From: Saprospiraceae bacterium
Lineage (GTDB): Bacteria; Bacteroidota; Bacteroidia; Chitinophagales; Saprospiraceae
Direction of reading: 5' to 3'
Length of the DNA: 64,000 nucleotides
Assembly: GCA_019638385.1 (NCBI GenBank)
Contig: JAHBTW010000001.1
Coordinates: 788,418 to 852,417 of the forward strand
Shown here: positions 7,361 to 16,146 of the stretch, piece by piece
Layout of the letters: each line of letters opens with the position of its first letter
How positions within the stretch are numbered: the first letter of the stretch is position 1
Made by a program: the position numbers and the translations under genes
The notes under the pieces: generated by a model
Seen by the model: the letters and a program-made list of their open reading frames with translations, nothing else
What the model was told of the DNA's origin: nothing
Database searches by the model: none

Positions 7361-9550
7361 ATGGCAACCATAAGATTTCAAGCGCTCCGGGAAACGCTCA
7401 ACCGCAAACCGATTACGGTAGTGGAGCCGAGCATGAGGCGATCGGAACTCTACTGCATCAATGTATTCAATTCCACCAAAGCCAAACACTACATGCCCAA
7501 AGAGGCATACAATGCCGTATTGGACGCCATCAACCAGGGCGCTCGCATTGACCGAAAAATGGCTGATCAGGTAGCATCGGGCATGAAGGCATGGGCTATT
7601 TCGCGCGGCGCAACGCACTATACGCACTGGTTTCAGCCGCTCACCGGCACCACGGCAGAGAAACACGATGCTTTTTTTGAACCCACCGGCGAGGGTACGG
7701 CTATTGATAAATTTGACGGTAGCCAATTGGTGCAGCAGGAACCCGACGCTTCGAGTTTTCCCAGCGGCGGCATTCGCAACACCTTCGAGGCCAGGGGCTA
7801 CACCGCTTGGGACCCCACCTCGCCTGCCTTTGTAATGGGCACCACACTCTGCATACCCACCGTATTTGTATCCTATACCGGGGAAGCATTAGATAATAAA
7901 ACGCCCCTGCTGCGGGCCTTGCAGTCCATTGACCACGCCGCTACCGATGTGGCGCGGTATTTCGACAAAAACGTAAACAAGGTCATCTGTACCTTAGGCT
8001 GGGAGCAGGAGTATTTTCTCGTGGATGCGGCACTGGCAGTATCGCGGCCCGATTTGACCATGGCCGGACGCCTGCTCATGGGGCATCAGGCGGCTAAGGG
8101 GCAGCAATTGGAAGACAACTATTTCGGCTCCATTCCCGAACGGGCACTGGCCTTTATGCGGGAATTGGAAATCGAGTGCATACAGCTTGGCATTCCTGTG
8201 AAAACCCGGCACAACGAGGTGGCGCCCAATCAGTTTGAAGTAGCGCCGCTTTTTGAAGAAGCCAACCTCGCCGTGGATCACAACTCCCTGCTCATGGACG
8301 TCATGGCCAAAGTGGCTTCCCATCACCATTTCAAGGTATTGCTCCACGAAAAGCCGGTGGCGGGCATCAACGGCTCCGGTAAGCACAACAACTGGTCGCT
8401 CAGCACCGACACGGGCGTCAACCTGCTCGCCCCCGGAAAAACGCCTAAGAGCAACCTCATGTTTCTCACCTTTTTCATCTGCGCCATCAAGGCTGTACAC
8501 GACTACGCCGATCTGCTGCGCGCTTCCATCGCCTCGGCCGGCAACGACCATCGTCTCGGCGCCAACGAGGCCCCGCCGGCCATCATTTCTGTATTCATCG
8601 GCCGGCAACTGACAGAAGTGCTCAACGAGTTGGAGCATGTCACTACCGGCAACCTCTCTCCGGAGGAAAAAACCGAACTCAAACTCAATGTAGTGGGTAA
8701 AATCCCGGAGATTCTTTTAGACAACACCGACCGCAACCGCACTTCGCCGTTTGCTTTCACCGGCAACAAATTTGAGTTCCGCGCCGTAGGCTCTTCAGCC
8801 AATTGCGCCAAGCCTATGATGGTGCTCAATACCATTATGGCCGAAACGCTGCGTCGGTTCAAACAAGATGTGGATGCTCTCATAGACGGGCAGCATCTCA
8901 AAAAAGACGATGCCATCTTTAACGTGTTGCGGGAATACATCAAAGCTTCGAAGAAAATTCGATTCGAAGGCGACGGCTATAGCGAGGATTGGGCAAAGGA
9001 AGCGGAAAGCCGCGGCCTTTCCAATTTCAAAACCACTCCGGAAGCACTGAAAATTCAGGTGGCCCAATCGAGCATTGACCTGTTTGAAGCGCATCAGGTG
9101 ATGAACAAAGTGGAAATTGAGGCGCGCCATGAAATTGAATTGGAGGAATACACCAAACGCATACAGATAGAAGGCAGAATATTGGGCGACATTGCCACCA
9201 ATCACGTCATCCCCACGGCCATCGCTTATCAGAACACCTTGATTCAGAATGTGCGCGGCCTGAAGGAAATTTTTGAAGCCGACTACCTCCCGCATGCAGC
9301 TCAGCAAATAGAGATGATCAAAGGCATTTCATCTCGCATCGCTCACATCAAAACTTTTGTAGATGAGATGATTGAAGAGCGCAAAAAGGCCAACAAGATT
9401 GAACACGCGGAGGAAAAGGCCGAAGCATATTGCAACAACGTCAAACCGTATTTTGACAAAATCAAATACCACTGCGATAAACTGGAATTGATGGTGGACG
9501 ACGAACTGTGGCCGCTGACCAAAACACGGGAACTGCTTTTTACGCGGTAA
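7361..9550 (+). CDS. glnN: Glutamine synthetase type III
   Basis: A 729-residue glutamine synthetase of the GSIII class, much longer than GSI (about 450-470). It makes glutamine from glutamate, ammonia and ATP in the cytoplasm and is a main entry point for ammonium. GSIII marks include THYTHWFQPLTG near the N-terminus, EPDASSFPSGG, NEVAPNQFEVAP and NNWSLSTDTG in the catalytic barrel. A long C-terminal helical extension, typical of the class, follows after about residue 500. It is transcribed alone from a clear promoter and ends at a strong hairpin terminator. No glnB, amtB or gltBD lies nearby. Confidence 0.95.
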   Translation: MATIRFQALRETLNRKPITVVEPSMRRSELYCINVFNSTKAKHYMPKEAYNAVLDAINQGARIDRKMADQVASGMKAWAISRGATHYTHWFQPLTGTTAEKHDAFFEPTGEGTAIDKFDGSQLVQQEPDASSFPSGGIRNTFEARGYTAWDPTSPAFVMGTTLCIPTVFVSYTGEALDNKTPLLRALQSIDHAATDVARYFDKNVNKVICTLGWEQEYFLVDAALAVSRPDLTMAGRLLMGHQAAKGQQLEDNYFGSIPERALAFMRELEIECIQLGIPVKTRHNEVAPNQFEVAPLFEEANLAVDHNSLLMDVMAKVASHHHFKVLLHEKPVAGINGSGKHNNWSLSTDTGVNLLAPGKTPKSNLMFLTFFICAIKAVHDYADLLRASIASAGNDHRLGANEAPPAIISVFIGRQLTEVLNELEHVTTGNLSPEEKTELKLNVVGKIPEILLDNTDRNRTSPFAFTGNKFEFRAVGSSANCAKPMMVLNTIMAETLRRFKQDVDALIDGQHLKKDDAIFNVLREYIKASKKIRFEGDGYSEDWAKEAESRGLSNFKTTPEALKIQVAQSSIDLFEAHQVMNKVEIEARHEIELEEYTKRIQIEGRILGDIATNHVIPTAIAYQNTLIQNVRGLKEIFEADYLPHAAQQIEMIKGISSRIAHIKTFVDEMIEERKKANKIEHAEEKAEAYCNNVKPYFDKIKYHCDKLELMVDDELWPLTKTRELLFTR

Positions 9551-9584
9551 TAAAACCGCTCATTTTTTAAAGGAAAACGTTTAA

Positions 9585-9623
9585 AAAACCCCGGCGCTCG
9601 TTGATAGGTGCAGCCGGGGTTTT
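9585..9623 (+). terminator. Hairpin terminator after glnN
   Basis: The arms aaaaccccggc (9585-9595) and gccggggtttt (9613-9623) are fully complementary over 11 bases with a 17-base loop, and A and T runs flank both sides. It can end transcription from glnN on the plus strand and, being symmetric, also from the convergent T9SS gene that ends at 9653. Confidence 0.8.
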
Positions 9624-9652
9624 ATCATATTACAGCTATGCGAAACTGCTAT

Positions 9653-10579
9653 TTATTTTTCTCTCTGAACGATTAAACGCCCACGTACCGTCGCCTCCCT
9701 GCCTGCCAAAAGAACGATGTAGCTCCCGTTCTGCAGTTGCTGTGTAGATACCGTCACGGGAAGGCTCACTTCGCTCACTGACAATCGCAGGCATTCCCGA
9801 CCGGCAGCGTCCAGCACCGTCAATTGGCCCGGACCTGTCAACTCCGCCTGACCGGCGATGGTGAATTCCGCTTGCACGGGATTGGGGTAAATGCGCAGCG
9901 CGTTGGAGAGCGGTATCGCAGTAGTGGCTGTGGTTTCTGCACAATAGTCGTAGGGGTTGTAAACAATAACATCGGTAGTGGTGAAGCAGCCAAACCGGAT
10001 GTCCCAACCGTCAACCGGTGAATCACAGAAAGCATAGAGCAGAAAGAAGTAAGCGCAGGAAATATCATGAACATCTGGCAGCGGAACCAACCCGATACCT
10101 TCCGGCACGAAATACGAGCCGCTATCGAACTGGCTGCCGGTCAATTGTACGGATTGAAATCTTCGGGGCGATCCGCCTATTAGTATAGTTCCTACGCTGT
10201 CTATAACGTAACGCCTGCTTCCAAGCAAAAAAACGGTATCGCCTACATTCAAATTGAAGTCGTAAATCTTTATAAAGTCTTGGTCGTGGTTTACAAAAAC
10301 CCTTCCGTTTTCAGCATAAGCATAAATGGGCCACGATGTCGAATTGGGCGAGTAGTGTACAATTCTTTTGCAGGCTATACCCCGAACGAGGGTGTCGCCC
10401 TCTACGACCTCTATATGCGCTCCGTTGGTAGCGGGGTTCCAACCGCCGGATACCTCGTAGTGCCAGGCATGCCCATTCGCCAGCCAGGTTTGGCTATAGC
10501 CAAAGGTCAATGAACCGGAAGCCAATACAAGACAAATAAGAAAGCGATGTGAAAGATGCGGGATGTTCAACGTTTTCAT
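9653..10579 (-). CDS. Secreted protein with T9SS type A sorting domain, otherwise unknown
   Basis: A 308-residue protein with an N-terminal Sec signal (hydrophobic FLICLVLASGSLTFG, cleavage near YSQ). Its C-terminus is a type IX secretion sorting domain, starting at LRIYPNPVQAEFTI and ending in a beta-rich stretch with NGSYIVLLAG. The middle (about 30-215) has no domain I recognise; it is rich in aromatic and beta-forming residues, with a Cys pair near IACKRI and several more Cys at 175-220. Such proteins cross the outer membrane through T9SS and are released or attached to surface lipopolysaccharide. The function of the mature part is unknown. Confidence 0.8.
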   Translation of the reverse strand: MKTLNIPHLSHRFLICLVLASGSLTFGYSQTWLANGHAWHYEVSGGWNPATNGAHIEVVEGDTLVRGIACKRIVHYSPNSTSWPIYAYAENGRVFVNHDQDFIKIYDFNLNVGDTVFLLGSRRYVIDSVGTILIGGSPRRFQSVQLTGSQFDSGSYFVPEGIGLVPLPDVHDISCAYFFLLYAFCDSPVDGWDIRFGCFTTTDVIVYNPYDYCAETTATTAIPLSNALRIYPNPVQAEFTIAGQAELTGPGQLTVLDAAGRECLRLSVSEVSLPVTVSTQQLQNGSYIVLLAGREATVRGRLIVQREK

Positions 10580-10662
10580 AAGCTCAGGTTTTTGTGGATT
10601 ATAAAAAATGCTTCAATTAAAATGCCTGCCTGCAATCGTTTGTTTGTTATGGCCGGGCTTAT

Positions 10663-12681
10663 TCACTCCGGCGCCCCATCCTCCACCAAATACGGCATGG
10701 TAATTTTGAGCAGCGGCTCGCGATCCATGGCGCGCCGGGCAGTGTGCATAGCGCCCTCGTTGCGCGCCCAACTGCGGCGGGCAATGCCGTTGTTGACATC
10801 CCAGAAGAGCATACTTTGCAGGCGTCGCTCCGATTCCGGCGTACCGTCGAGCACCAATCCGAAACCGCCGTTGATGACTTCTCCCCAGCCCACGCCGCCG
10901 CCGTTGTGCAGGCTCACCCAGGTGGCGCCCCGGAAGGAATCGCCGATGACATTGTGTACGGCCATGTCGGCGGTGAAGCGCGACCCGTCATAGATATTGG
11001 CTGTTTCGCGATAGGGCGAGTCGGTGCCGCTCACGTCGTGGTGGTCGCGGCCCAGCACCACCGGTCCTTTGAGGCGCCTTTCGGCAATGGCCCGGTTGAA
11101 TGCCTGTGCAATGCGGATGCGACCTTCCGAATCGGCGTACAGGATGCGCGATTTGCTGCCCACCACCGGTAGGTTTTCATCGGCGGCCTGTATCCAGATG
11201 AGGTTATCGCGCAATTGGCCGCGAATATCCTCCGGCGCTTCTTTCAACATTTCTACAATTACTTCGGCGGCAATGCGGTCGCTCAAGTCTAAGTCTTCCT
11301 TAAGACCGGAAGTACACACCCAGCGGAAAGGGCCGAAGCCGTAGTCGAAACACATCGGCCCCATAATGTCCTCCACATACGAGGCGTAGCGATAGAGGCC
11401 CTCCTCTTTGTTTTTCCAAATATCGGCCCCGGCATGGCCGGCTTCGAGCAGAAATGCGTTGCCGTAATCCCAGAAGTACATGCCGCGTTCGGTCATTGTG
11501 TTGACGGCGCGCACATGGCGGCGCAGCGAATCCCGCACCGCTTCCATGAACTTCGACTTATCGGCAATAAGCAGGGCTTTGGCCTCCTCAAACGTATAGC
11601 CGGCCGGGCAGTAGCCCATGTCGTCTATGTTGTGCAGTGAAGTTTGATCGGAGCCGAGTTCTACCTTTATATTATGGTGTACAAATTTTTCCCACAAGTC
11701 CACGATGTTGCCGTGATATACCAATGCAATGGCCGCGCCCTCCCGGCGGCAGGTCTCTAACTTGTGGAGGAGCAAATCCAGATCGGTAAAAACATTTTCC
11801 TGCAGGATGTACCCGTCGGCTACGCGCTGCGCCACAGCATCGCCGTCCACCTCGGCAATGAGGCCCACACAACCGGCGATAACGGCCGCACCCGCCTGCG
11901 CGCCCGACATGCCGCCCAGACCGGAGGTGACATATACGATGCCCCGGAGATCGTCTTGCCCCAGTCCGAGTTTGCGCCCGGCGTTGAGCAGTGTGATGGT
12001 CGTGCCGTGTACGATGCCCTGCGGGCCGATGTACATAAAGGAGCCGGCGGTCATTTGGCCGTATTGGGTTACGCCGAGCGCGTTGTATTTATTCCAGTCT
12101 TCTTTTTTGGAATGGTTGGGAATCATCATACCGTTGGTGACTACCACCCGCGGCGCTTCGGGATGCGAGGGAAACAAGCCGAGCGGGTGGCCGGAGTACA
12201 GCACGAGGGTTTGCTGTTCGGTCATTTCGGCTAAGTATTGCATGGTGAGCAGGTACTGCGCCCAGTTTTGGAACACTGCGCCGTTGCCGCCGTAGGTAAT
12301 GAGTTCGTGCGGATGCTTGGCTACCTTGGGGTCGAGGTTGTTCTGAATCATCAACATGATGGCCGCCGCCTGTTGGCAGCGATGCGGATACGCTTCAATG
12401 GGGCGGGCATACATGTCGTAGTCTGGTCGGAAGCGGTGCATGTAAATGCGACCGTAGCGCTCCAACTCATCGGCAAATTCGGGGCCCAATACGGCATGGT
12501 GACGCGGGTGAAAATAGCGCAGCGCATTGTGCAGCGCCAATTTTTTTTCCTTATCCGACAGCACGCCCTCAATGACCCGCCGGGGCGTATGGCTCACTGC
12601 GGGGTCGAGTGGTTTCGGGCTGGGTAATTCATCGGGAATGCCTTGAAGGATAATATTTTGGAAGGACGTCGGAAGATTCAT
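10663..12681 (-). CDS. hutU: Urocanate hydratase (histidine degradation)
   Basis: A 672-residue urocanase. It adds water to urocanate to give imidazolonepropionate, using tightly bound NAD+ as an electrophile, in the second step of histidine breakdown. Visible marks are YGGNGAVFQNWAQY, the glycine-rich TSGLGGMSGAQ, the urocanase stretch FDYGFGPFRWVC, and HNGGGVGWGEVINGG near the end. It is longer than the roughly 550-residue enzymes of Proteobacteria and Bacillus, as I recall is usual in Bacteroidota. A TACCTTCG stretch on the minus strand (12699-12706) may be its -7 box, one base from consensus. No hutH, hutI or formiminotransferase lies in the window, so the pathway genes are scattered. Confidence 0.95.
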   Translation of the reverse strand: MNLPTSFQNIILQGIPDELPSPKPLDPAVSHTPRRVIEGVLSDKEKKLALHNALRYFHPRHHAVLGPEFADELERYGRIYMHRFRPDYDMYARPIEAYPHRCQQAAAIMLMIQNNLDPKVAKHPHELITYGGNGAVFQNWAQYLLTMQYLAEMTEQQTLVLYSGHPLGLFPSHPEAPRVVVTNGMMIPNHSKKEDWNKYNALGVTQYGQMTAGSFMYIGPQGIVHGTTITLLNAGRKLGLGQDDLRGIVYVTSGLGGMSGAQAGAAVIAGCVGLIAEVDGDAVAQRVADGYILQENVFTDLDLLLHKLETCRREGAAIALVYHGNIVDLWEKFVHHNIKVELGSDQTSLHNIDDMGYCPAGYTFEEAKALLIADKSKFMEAVRDSLRRHVRAVNTMTERGMYFWDYGNAFLLEAGHAGADIWKNKEEGLYRYASYVEDIMGPMCFDYGFGPFRWVCTSGLKEDLDLSDRIAAEVIVEMLKEAPEDIRGQLRDNLIWIQAADENLPVVGSKSRILYADSEGRIRIAQAFNRAIAERRLKGPVVLGRDHHDVSGTDSPYRETANIYDGSRFTADMAVHNVIGDSFRGATWVSLHNGGGVGWGEVINGGFGLVLDGTPESERRLQSMLFWDVNNGIARRSWARNEGAMHTARRAMDREPLLKITMPYLVEDGAPE

Positions 12682-12795
12682 TTTACAAAGTTTTGAGGCG
12701 AAGGTACGAAGCGAGAGGGTTTTGCCAATGGACAGGTTGTAGATAAAAAGAGCCGGTTGGTCAGCCGGTAGCAGGCAGCATTTCGATTTATGTAA

Positions 12796-12832
12796 ACGAT
12801 ATGGAAGAATCTTATTTGTTTTGCCATATCGT
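12796..12832. promoter_or_regulatory. 9-base inverted repeat between hutU and susC-1
   Basis: The arms acgatatgg (12796-12804) and ccatatcgt (12824-12832) are perfectly complementary with a 19-base spacer. The spacing suits two turns of DNA and binding by a dimeric regulator. There is no T-run after it, so a terminator is unlikely. It lies about 115 bases upstream of the first SusC start and a similar distance from the hutU start, so either gene could be the target. Confidence 0.4.
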
Positions 12833-12892
12833 AAGCGACTGCGATCATTCTCCCAAAATACAACAAAACACCCTGCTCTAAAAGGGGTCGAA

Positions 12893-12907
12893 ACAACCGT
12901 AGGTTGT
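12893..12907. promoter_or_regulatory. Short inverted repeat just upstream of susC-1
   Basis: acaacc (12893-12898), gta, and ggttgt (12902-12907) form a 6-base perfect stem with a 3-base loop. It ends 37 bases before the susC-1 ATG, in or near the expected promoter or leader. The T-run at 12917-12926 follows after 9 bases, so a weak terminator or attenuator is possible as well as an operator. Confidence 0.35.
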
Positions 12908-12944
12908 CAGCTCGTAATTTTTTTTTCACCAAATACAGTCAAAC

Positions 12945-15900
12945 ATGAAAAGACTTACTTTAGTGTTCATGCTACTGCTGGCCGGCGCTGCTGCGCTGAC
13001 AGCACAACGCACGATCACCGGCACAGTCACCGATCCAAACAAAGAACCGCTGATCGGCGCTACCGTACTCGTGGAAGGTACCTCGTTGGGTACTATAACA
13101 GACATCAATGGCGAATTCAGCCTGACCGTTCCGGCTGGTTCAACCAATCTTGTGGTGAGCTACACCGGCTATGCTGCTCGTCGGATAGCGTTGACAACCT
13201 CTTCTACCTACGCCATTGATTTGGATACAGATGCCGTCACCCTGTCAGACATAGTGGTGACAGCCTATGGTACCACTCGCAAGGAAGCGCTCACCGGCTC
13301 GGTGGGAAGTATTACGGCTGCATCTATTGAACGGCGCCCTGTCAATAACATTACCACTGTAATTGAAGGCGCATCAGCAGGCGTTGTAACGACCACCGCC
13401 AACGGCCAGCCCGGCTCCGGGCTTGACATCCGGATTCGCGGATTCGGTTCCATCAATGCTACGCAGGAGCCGTTGTATGTGGTGGACGGGGTGCCCTATG
13501 TAGGCAACACCTCCAACATCAACCCGGATGATGTGGAAAGCATCAGTATCCTCAAGGATGCATCGGCAACAGCCCTCTATGGGTCGCGTGCGGCCAACGG
13601 GGTAGTGATGATTACCACCAAACGAGGCAAAAAAGGCCGCAACAACGTATCGCTCAAAGTGACCCAAGGCTTCGCTACACGCGGCCTGCAAGAGTATGAG
13701 CGAGTGGATGCCTTCGAATACTACCCCATAATTTGGGAAAGCTATCGCAACTCCTTAGTGTATCCAGTTTCGGGTGCAGCGATCACCCGCGACTCCGCCG
13801 GCCGCGTGGCTTCCGGCCTGACCAACCGAACCGGTGTGGCCGGCCTGCTCGCTTACAATCCCTTCAACGTACCTGCTGATCAGATTGTAAGCCCGGATGG
13901 TACCATCAATCCGAATGCACAACTGATCTATGGAGACGACTTAGACTGGACCAAAGACCTCATGCGCACCGGCGACCGCAAAGACTACGCATTATCTTTC
14001 AACGGCGGCGCTGATAAATTCGACTACTTCCTCTCGGCAGGCTATTTGAAAGAAGACGGATACACCCTCAATACCGACTTTGAGCGGTTTACGGCGCGCC
14101 TCAACGTCAACGTCCAGCCGAAAGAATGGCTACGAACCGGCCTGAACCTGTCGGGAAACCATTCCATTTCAAATACCGCCCGGGACGCAGGCAGTACTAG
14201 CTTTGTGAATCCCTTCTTTTTCTCCCGCAACATCGGCCCGATATTTCCGGTCTATGCACACAATATGACCACTGGCGAATACCTAATAGACCCGGCCACC
14301 GGCCAGCGATTCTGGGACCTAGGCAACTTTGGCAACTCCGGCCTCGGCATTCCCAACCGCCCCGGCAGCGGATTTGCCGGTCGTCATGGGCTGGCCGAGA
14401 CAACCCTGAACAGCCAGTTGTTTACACGGACTGTGGTGAGCGCTCGCTCTACCACCGATCTTTTCTTCCTGAAGAATTTTAAATTCTCCAACAATCTTGC
14501 GGTTGACTTTGAGTACCAGGCCGACAACAGCTTTGAGAACACATTGGTGGGCGACGGCGCTCCTGCAGGCAGAAGCCGTCGGCAGTTTGGCAGCACCACT
14601 GGCTTAATTGCCAGCCAGTTGCTGACTTACACCAAAGACATCAAAGATCACAACATTGACATCCTCATTGGTCACGAATCGTTCAACCAGCGTGGAACCG
14701 ACCTGAATGGCTTTAAGCAAGGCCAGTCGCTGTCGGGCAATACGGAGTTGAATAACTTCACTACCATCAACTCGCTCACCTCGGCATTGGATTTCTACCG
14801 CATTGAGAGCTATCTGTCAAGAGCTAATTACAACTACAAAGACAAGTACATCGTTTCGGCCAGCCTTCGCAGAGACGGCAACTCCCGTTTTGCGGAAGGT
14901 TCGCGCTGGGGTACGTTCTGGTCAACCGGCGGTGCATGGAACATTCACAAAGAAGATTTCTTCAAGCCCTCCTGGGTGAGCCAACTCAAACTGAGAAGCT
15001 CCTACGGCGTTACGGGCGTGGCAGACGGCATCGGTTTCTATGCTTATCAGGGGCTTTACGTTTTTGCCAATAATGCCAACGAACCGGGTATTATCCAGAG
15101 CACATCGGCTTCCTTTAACCCCAACCTGACCTGGGAAAACAACGAGCAGTTTGATATCGGCATTGACTTCGGTTTCTTCAAAAACCGCGTTACGGGCTCT
15201 GTAGAATACTTCGATCGCCAGTCGAAAGACTTGCTCTTTGCTGTGCCGCAGCCGGTATCCAGCGGTGTTTTTACTACCCTGCAAAACACAGCGACCTTGT
15301 TTAACCGCGGTATCGAAGCCAATTTGAACATTGACATTGTGCGCAGCAAGGATTTCATCTGGAATATGAATTTCAACGCATCCACATTGACCAACCAGAT
15401 CACAAAGATGCCGGAGTCCGTGCCGGAATTCGTCACCGGTACGAAGAAATATGCAACAGGGCAATCCATTTTTGACTACTGGCTGCGCACCTACTATGGC
15501 GTGGACCCAATGGACGGAACGGCGCTCTACGTTGCCAACGATCCAACACTTACTGCCAACCGCCGCTTCATCACCAACGCTTCCGGCGGTATTGATACGG
15601 TAACGACCTCCATCAACAATGCGAAGTTTGAGTATAACGGTACCGTTATTCCCAAACTGTACGGCAGCTTTTCGCCCACCATTACTTACAAAGACTTTTC
15701 GCTGTTTGCGCTGTTCACCTTCCAACTCGGCGGCTTGACGTATGATGGCCTGTACGCTTCTCTGATGTCGAGCACTACCGTGGGTGGCGCTTTGCACAAA
15801 GACATCCTGAACAGGTGGCAAAACGAAGGCGACATCACCAACGTGCCCCGAGTGGATCAGGGCAGGGCAGTGGATTTTAACGCCGCTTCTTCCCGCTGGC

Positions 15901-16133
15901 TCGTGGATGCTTCGTTCCTCAATATCCGCAACGTAAACCTGACGTATAGCTTGCCTAAATCTTTCATTTCCAAAATGAAACTCAACGGCGGAAATGTCTT
16001 CGTTGCCATGGAAAACGTAGCTTTCTTCTCGAAAAGAGTAGGGATGAACAACCAACAAGCCTTTTCGGGTGTAACCTCTAATGCCTACCCGCCGGCGCGC
16101 GTATTCTCCGGAGGCTTTAACATTAACTTCTAA
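12945..16133 (+). CDS. SusC/RagA-family TonB-linked outer membrane protein 1
   Basis: A 1062-residue TonB-dependent transporter of the SusC family. It starts with a Sec signal (MKRLTLVFMLLLAGAAALTA). A CarboxypepD_reg-like domain follows at about 22-105 (GTVTDPNKEPLIGATVLVEG), then the TonB plug with IRGFGSINATQEPLYVVDG and ILKDASATALYGSRAANG, and a long beta-barrel ending in the aromatic-rich FSGGFNINF. It works with the SusD lipoprotein 13 bases downstream as a gated importer of oligosaccharides or peptides, powered by TonB. The substrate cannot be read here, since no glycosidase or peptidase is in the operon. The leader and signal codons nearly match those of the second SusC in the window. 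Confidence 0.95.
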   Translation: MKRLTLVFMLLLAGAAALTAQRTITGTVTDPNKEPLIGATVLVEGTSLGTITDINGEFSLTVPAGSTNLVVSYTGYAARRIALTTSSTYAIDLDTDAVTLSDIVVTAYGTTRKEALTGSVGSITAASIERRPVNNITTVIEGASAGVVTTTANGQPGSGLDIRIRGFGSINATQEPLYVVDGVPYVGNTSNINPDDVESISILKDASATALYGSRAANGVVMITTKRGKKGRNNVSLKVTQGFATRGLQEYERVDAFEYYPIIWESYRNSLVYPVSGAAITRDSAGRVASGLTNRTGVAGLLAYNPFNVPADQIVSPDGTINPNAQLIYGDDLDWTKDLMRTGDRKDYALSFNGGADKFDYFLSAGYLKEDGYTLNTDFERFTARLNVNVQPKEWLRTGLNLSGNHSISNTARDAGSTSFVNPFFFSRNIGPIFPVYAHNMTTGEYLIDPATGQRFWDLGNFGNSGLGIPNRPGSGFAGRHGLAETTLNSQLFTRTVVSARSTTDLFFLKNFKFSNNLAVDFEYQADNSFENTLVGDGAPAGRSRRQFGSTTGLIASQLLTYTKDIKDHNIDILIGHESFNQRGTDLNGFKQGQSLSGNTELNNFTTINSLTSALDFYRIESYLSRANYNYKDKYIVSASLRRDGNSRFAEGSRWGTFWSTGGAWNIHKEDFFKPSWVSQLKLRSSYGVTGVADGIGFYAYQGLYVFANNANEPGIIQSTSASFNPNLTWENNEQFDIGIDFGFFKNRVTGSVEYFDRQSKDLLFAVPQPVSSGVFTTLQNTATLFNRGIEANLNIDIVRSKDFIWNMNFNASTLTNQITKMPESVPEFVTGTKKYATGQSIFDYWLRTYYGVDPMDGTALYVANDPTLTANRRFITNASGGIDTVTTSINNAKFEYNGTVIPKLYGSFSPTITYKDFSLFALFTFQLGGLTYDGLYASLMSSTTVGGALHKDILNRWQNEGDITNVPRVDQGRAVDFNAASSRWLVDASFLNIRNVNLTYSLPKSFISKMKLNGGNVFVAMENVAFFSKRVGMNNQQAFSGVTSNAYPPARVFSGGFNINF

Positions 16134-16146
16134 ATCTGTTTCAAAC

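Noticed and set aside
10663..12681. A complete histidine utilisation operon
   Set aside because: Only hutU is present; neighbours are a T9SS protein and a SusCD pair. No hutH, hutI or hutG was found in the window.
12893..12926. A terminator before susC-1
   Set aside because: The 6-base stem is short and nine bases separate it from the T-run; it lies directly upstream of the start of the next gene on that strand and no plus-strand gene ends nearby.
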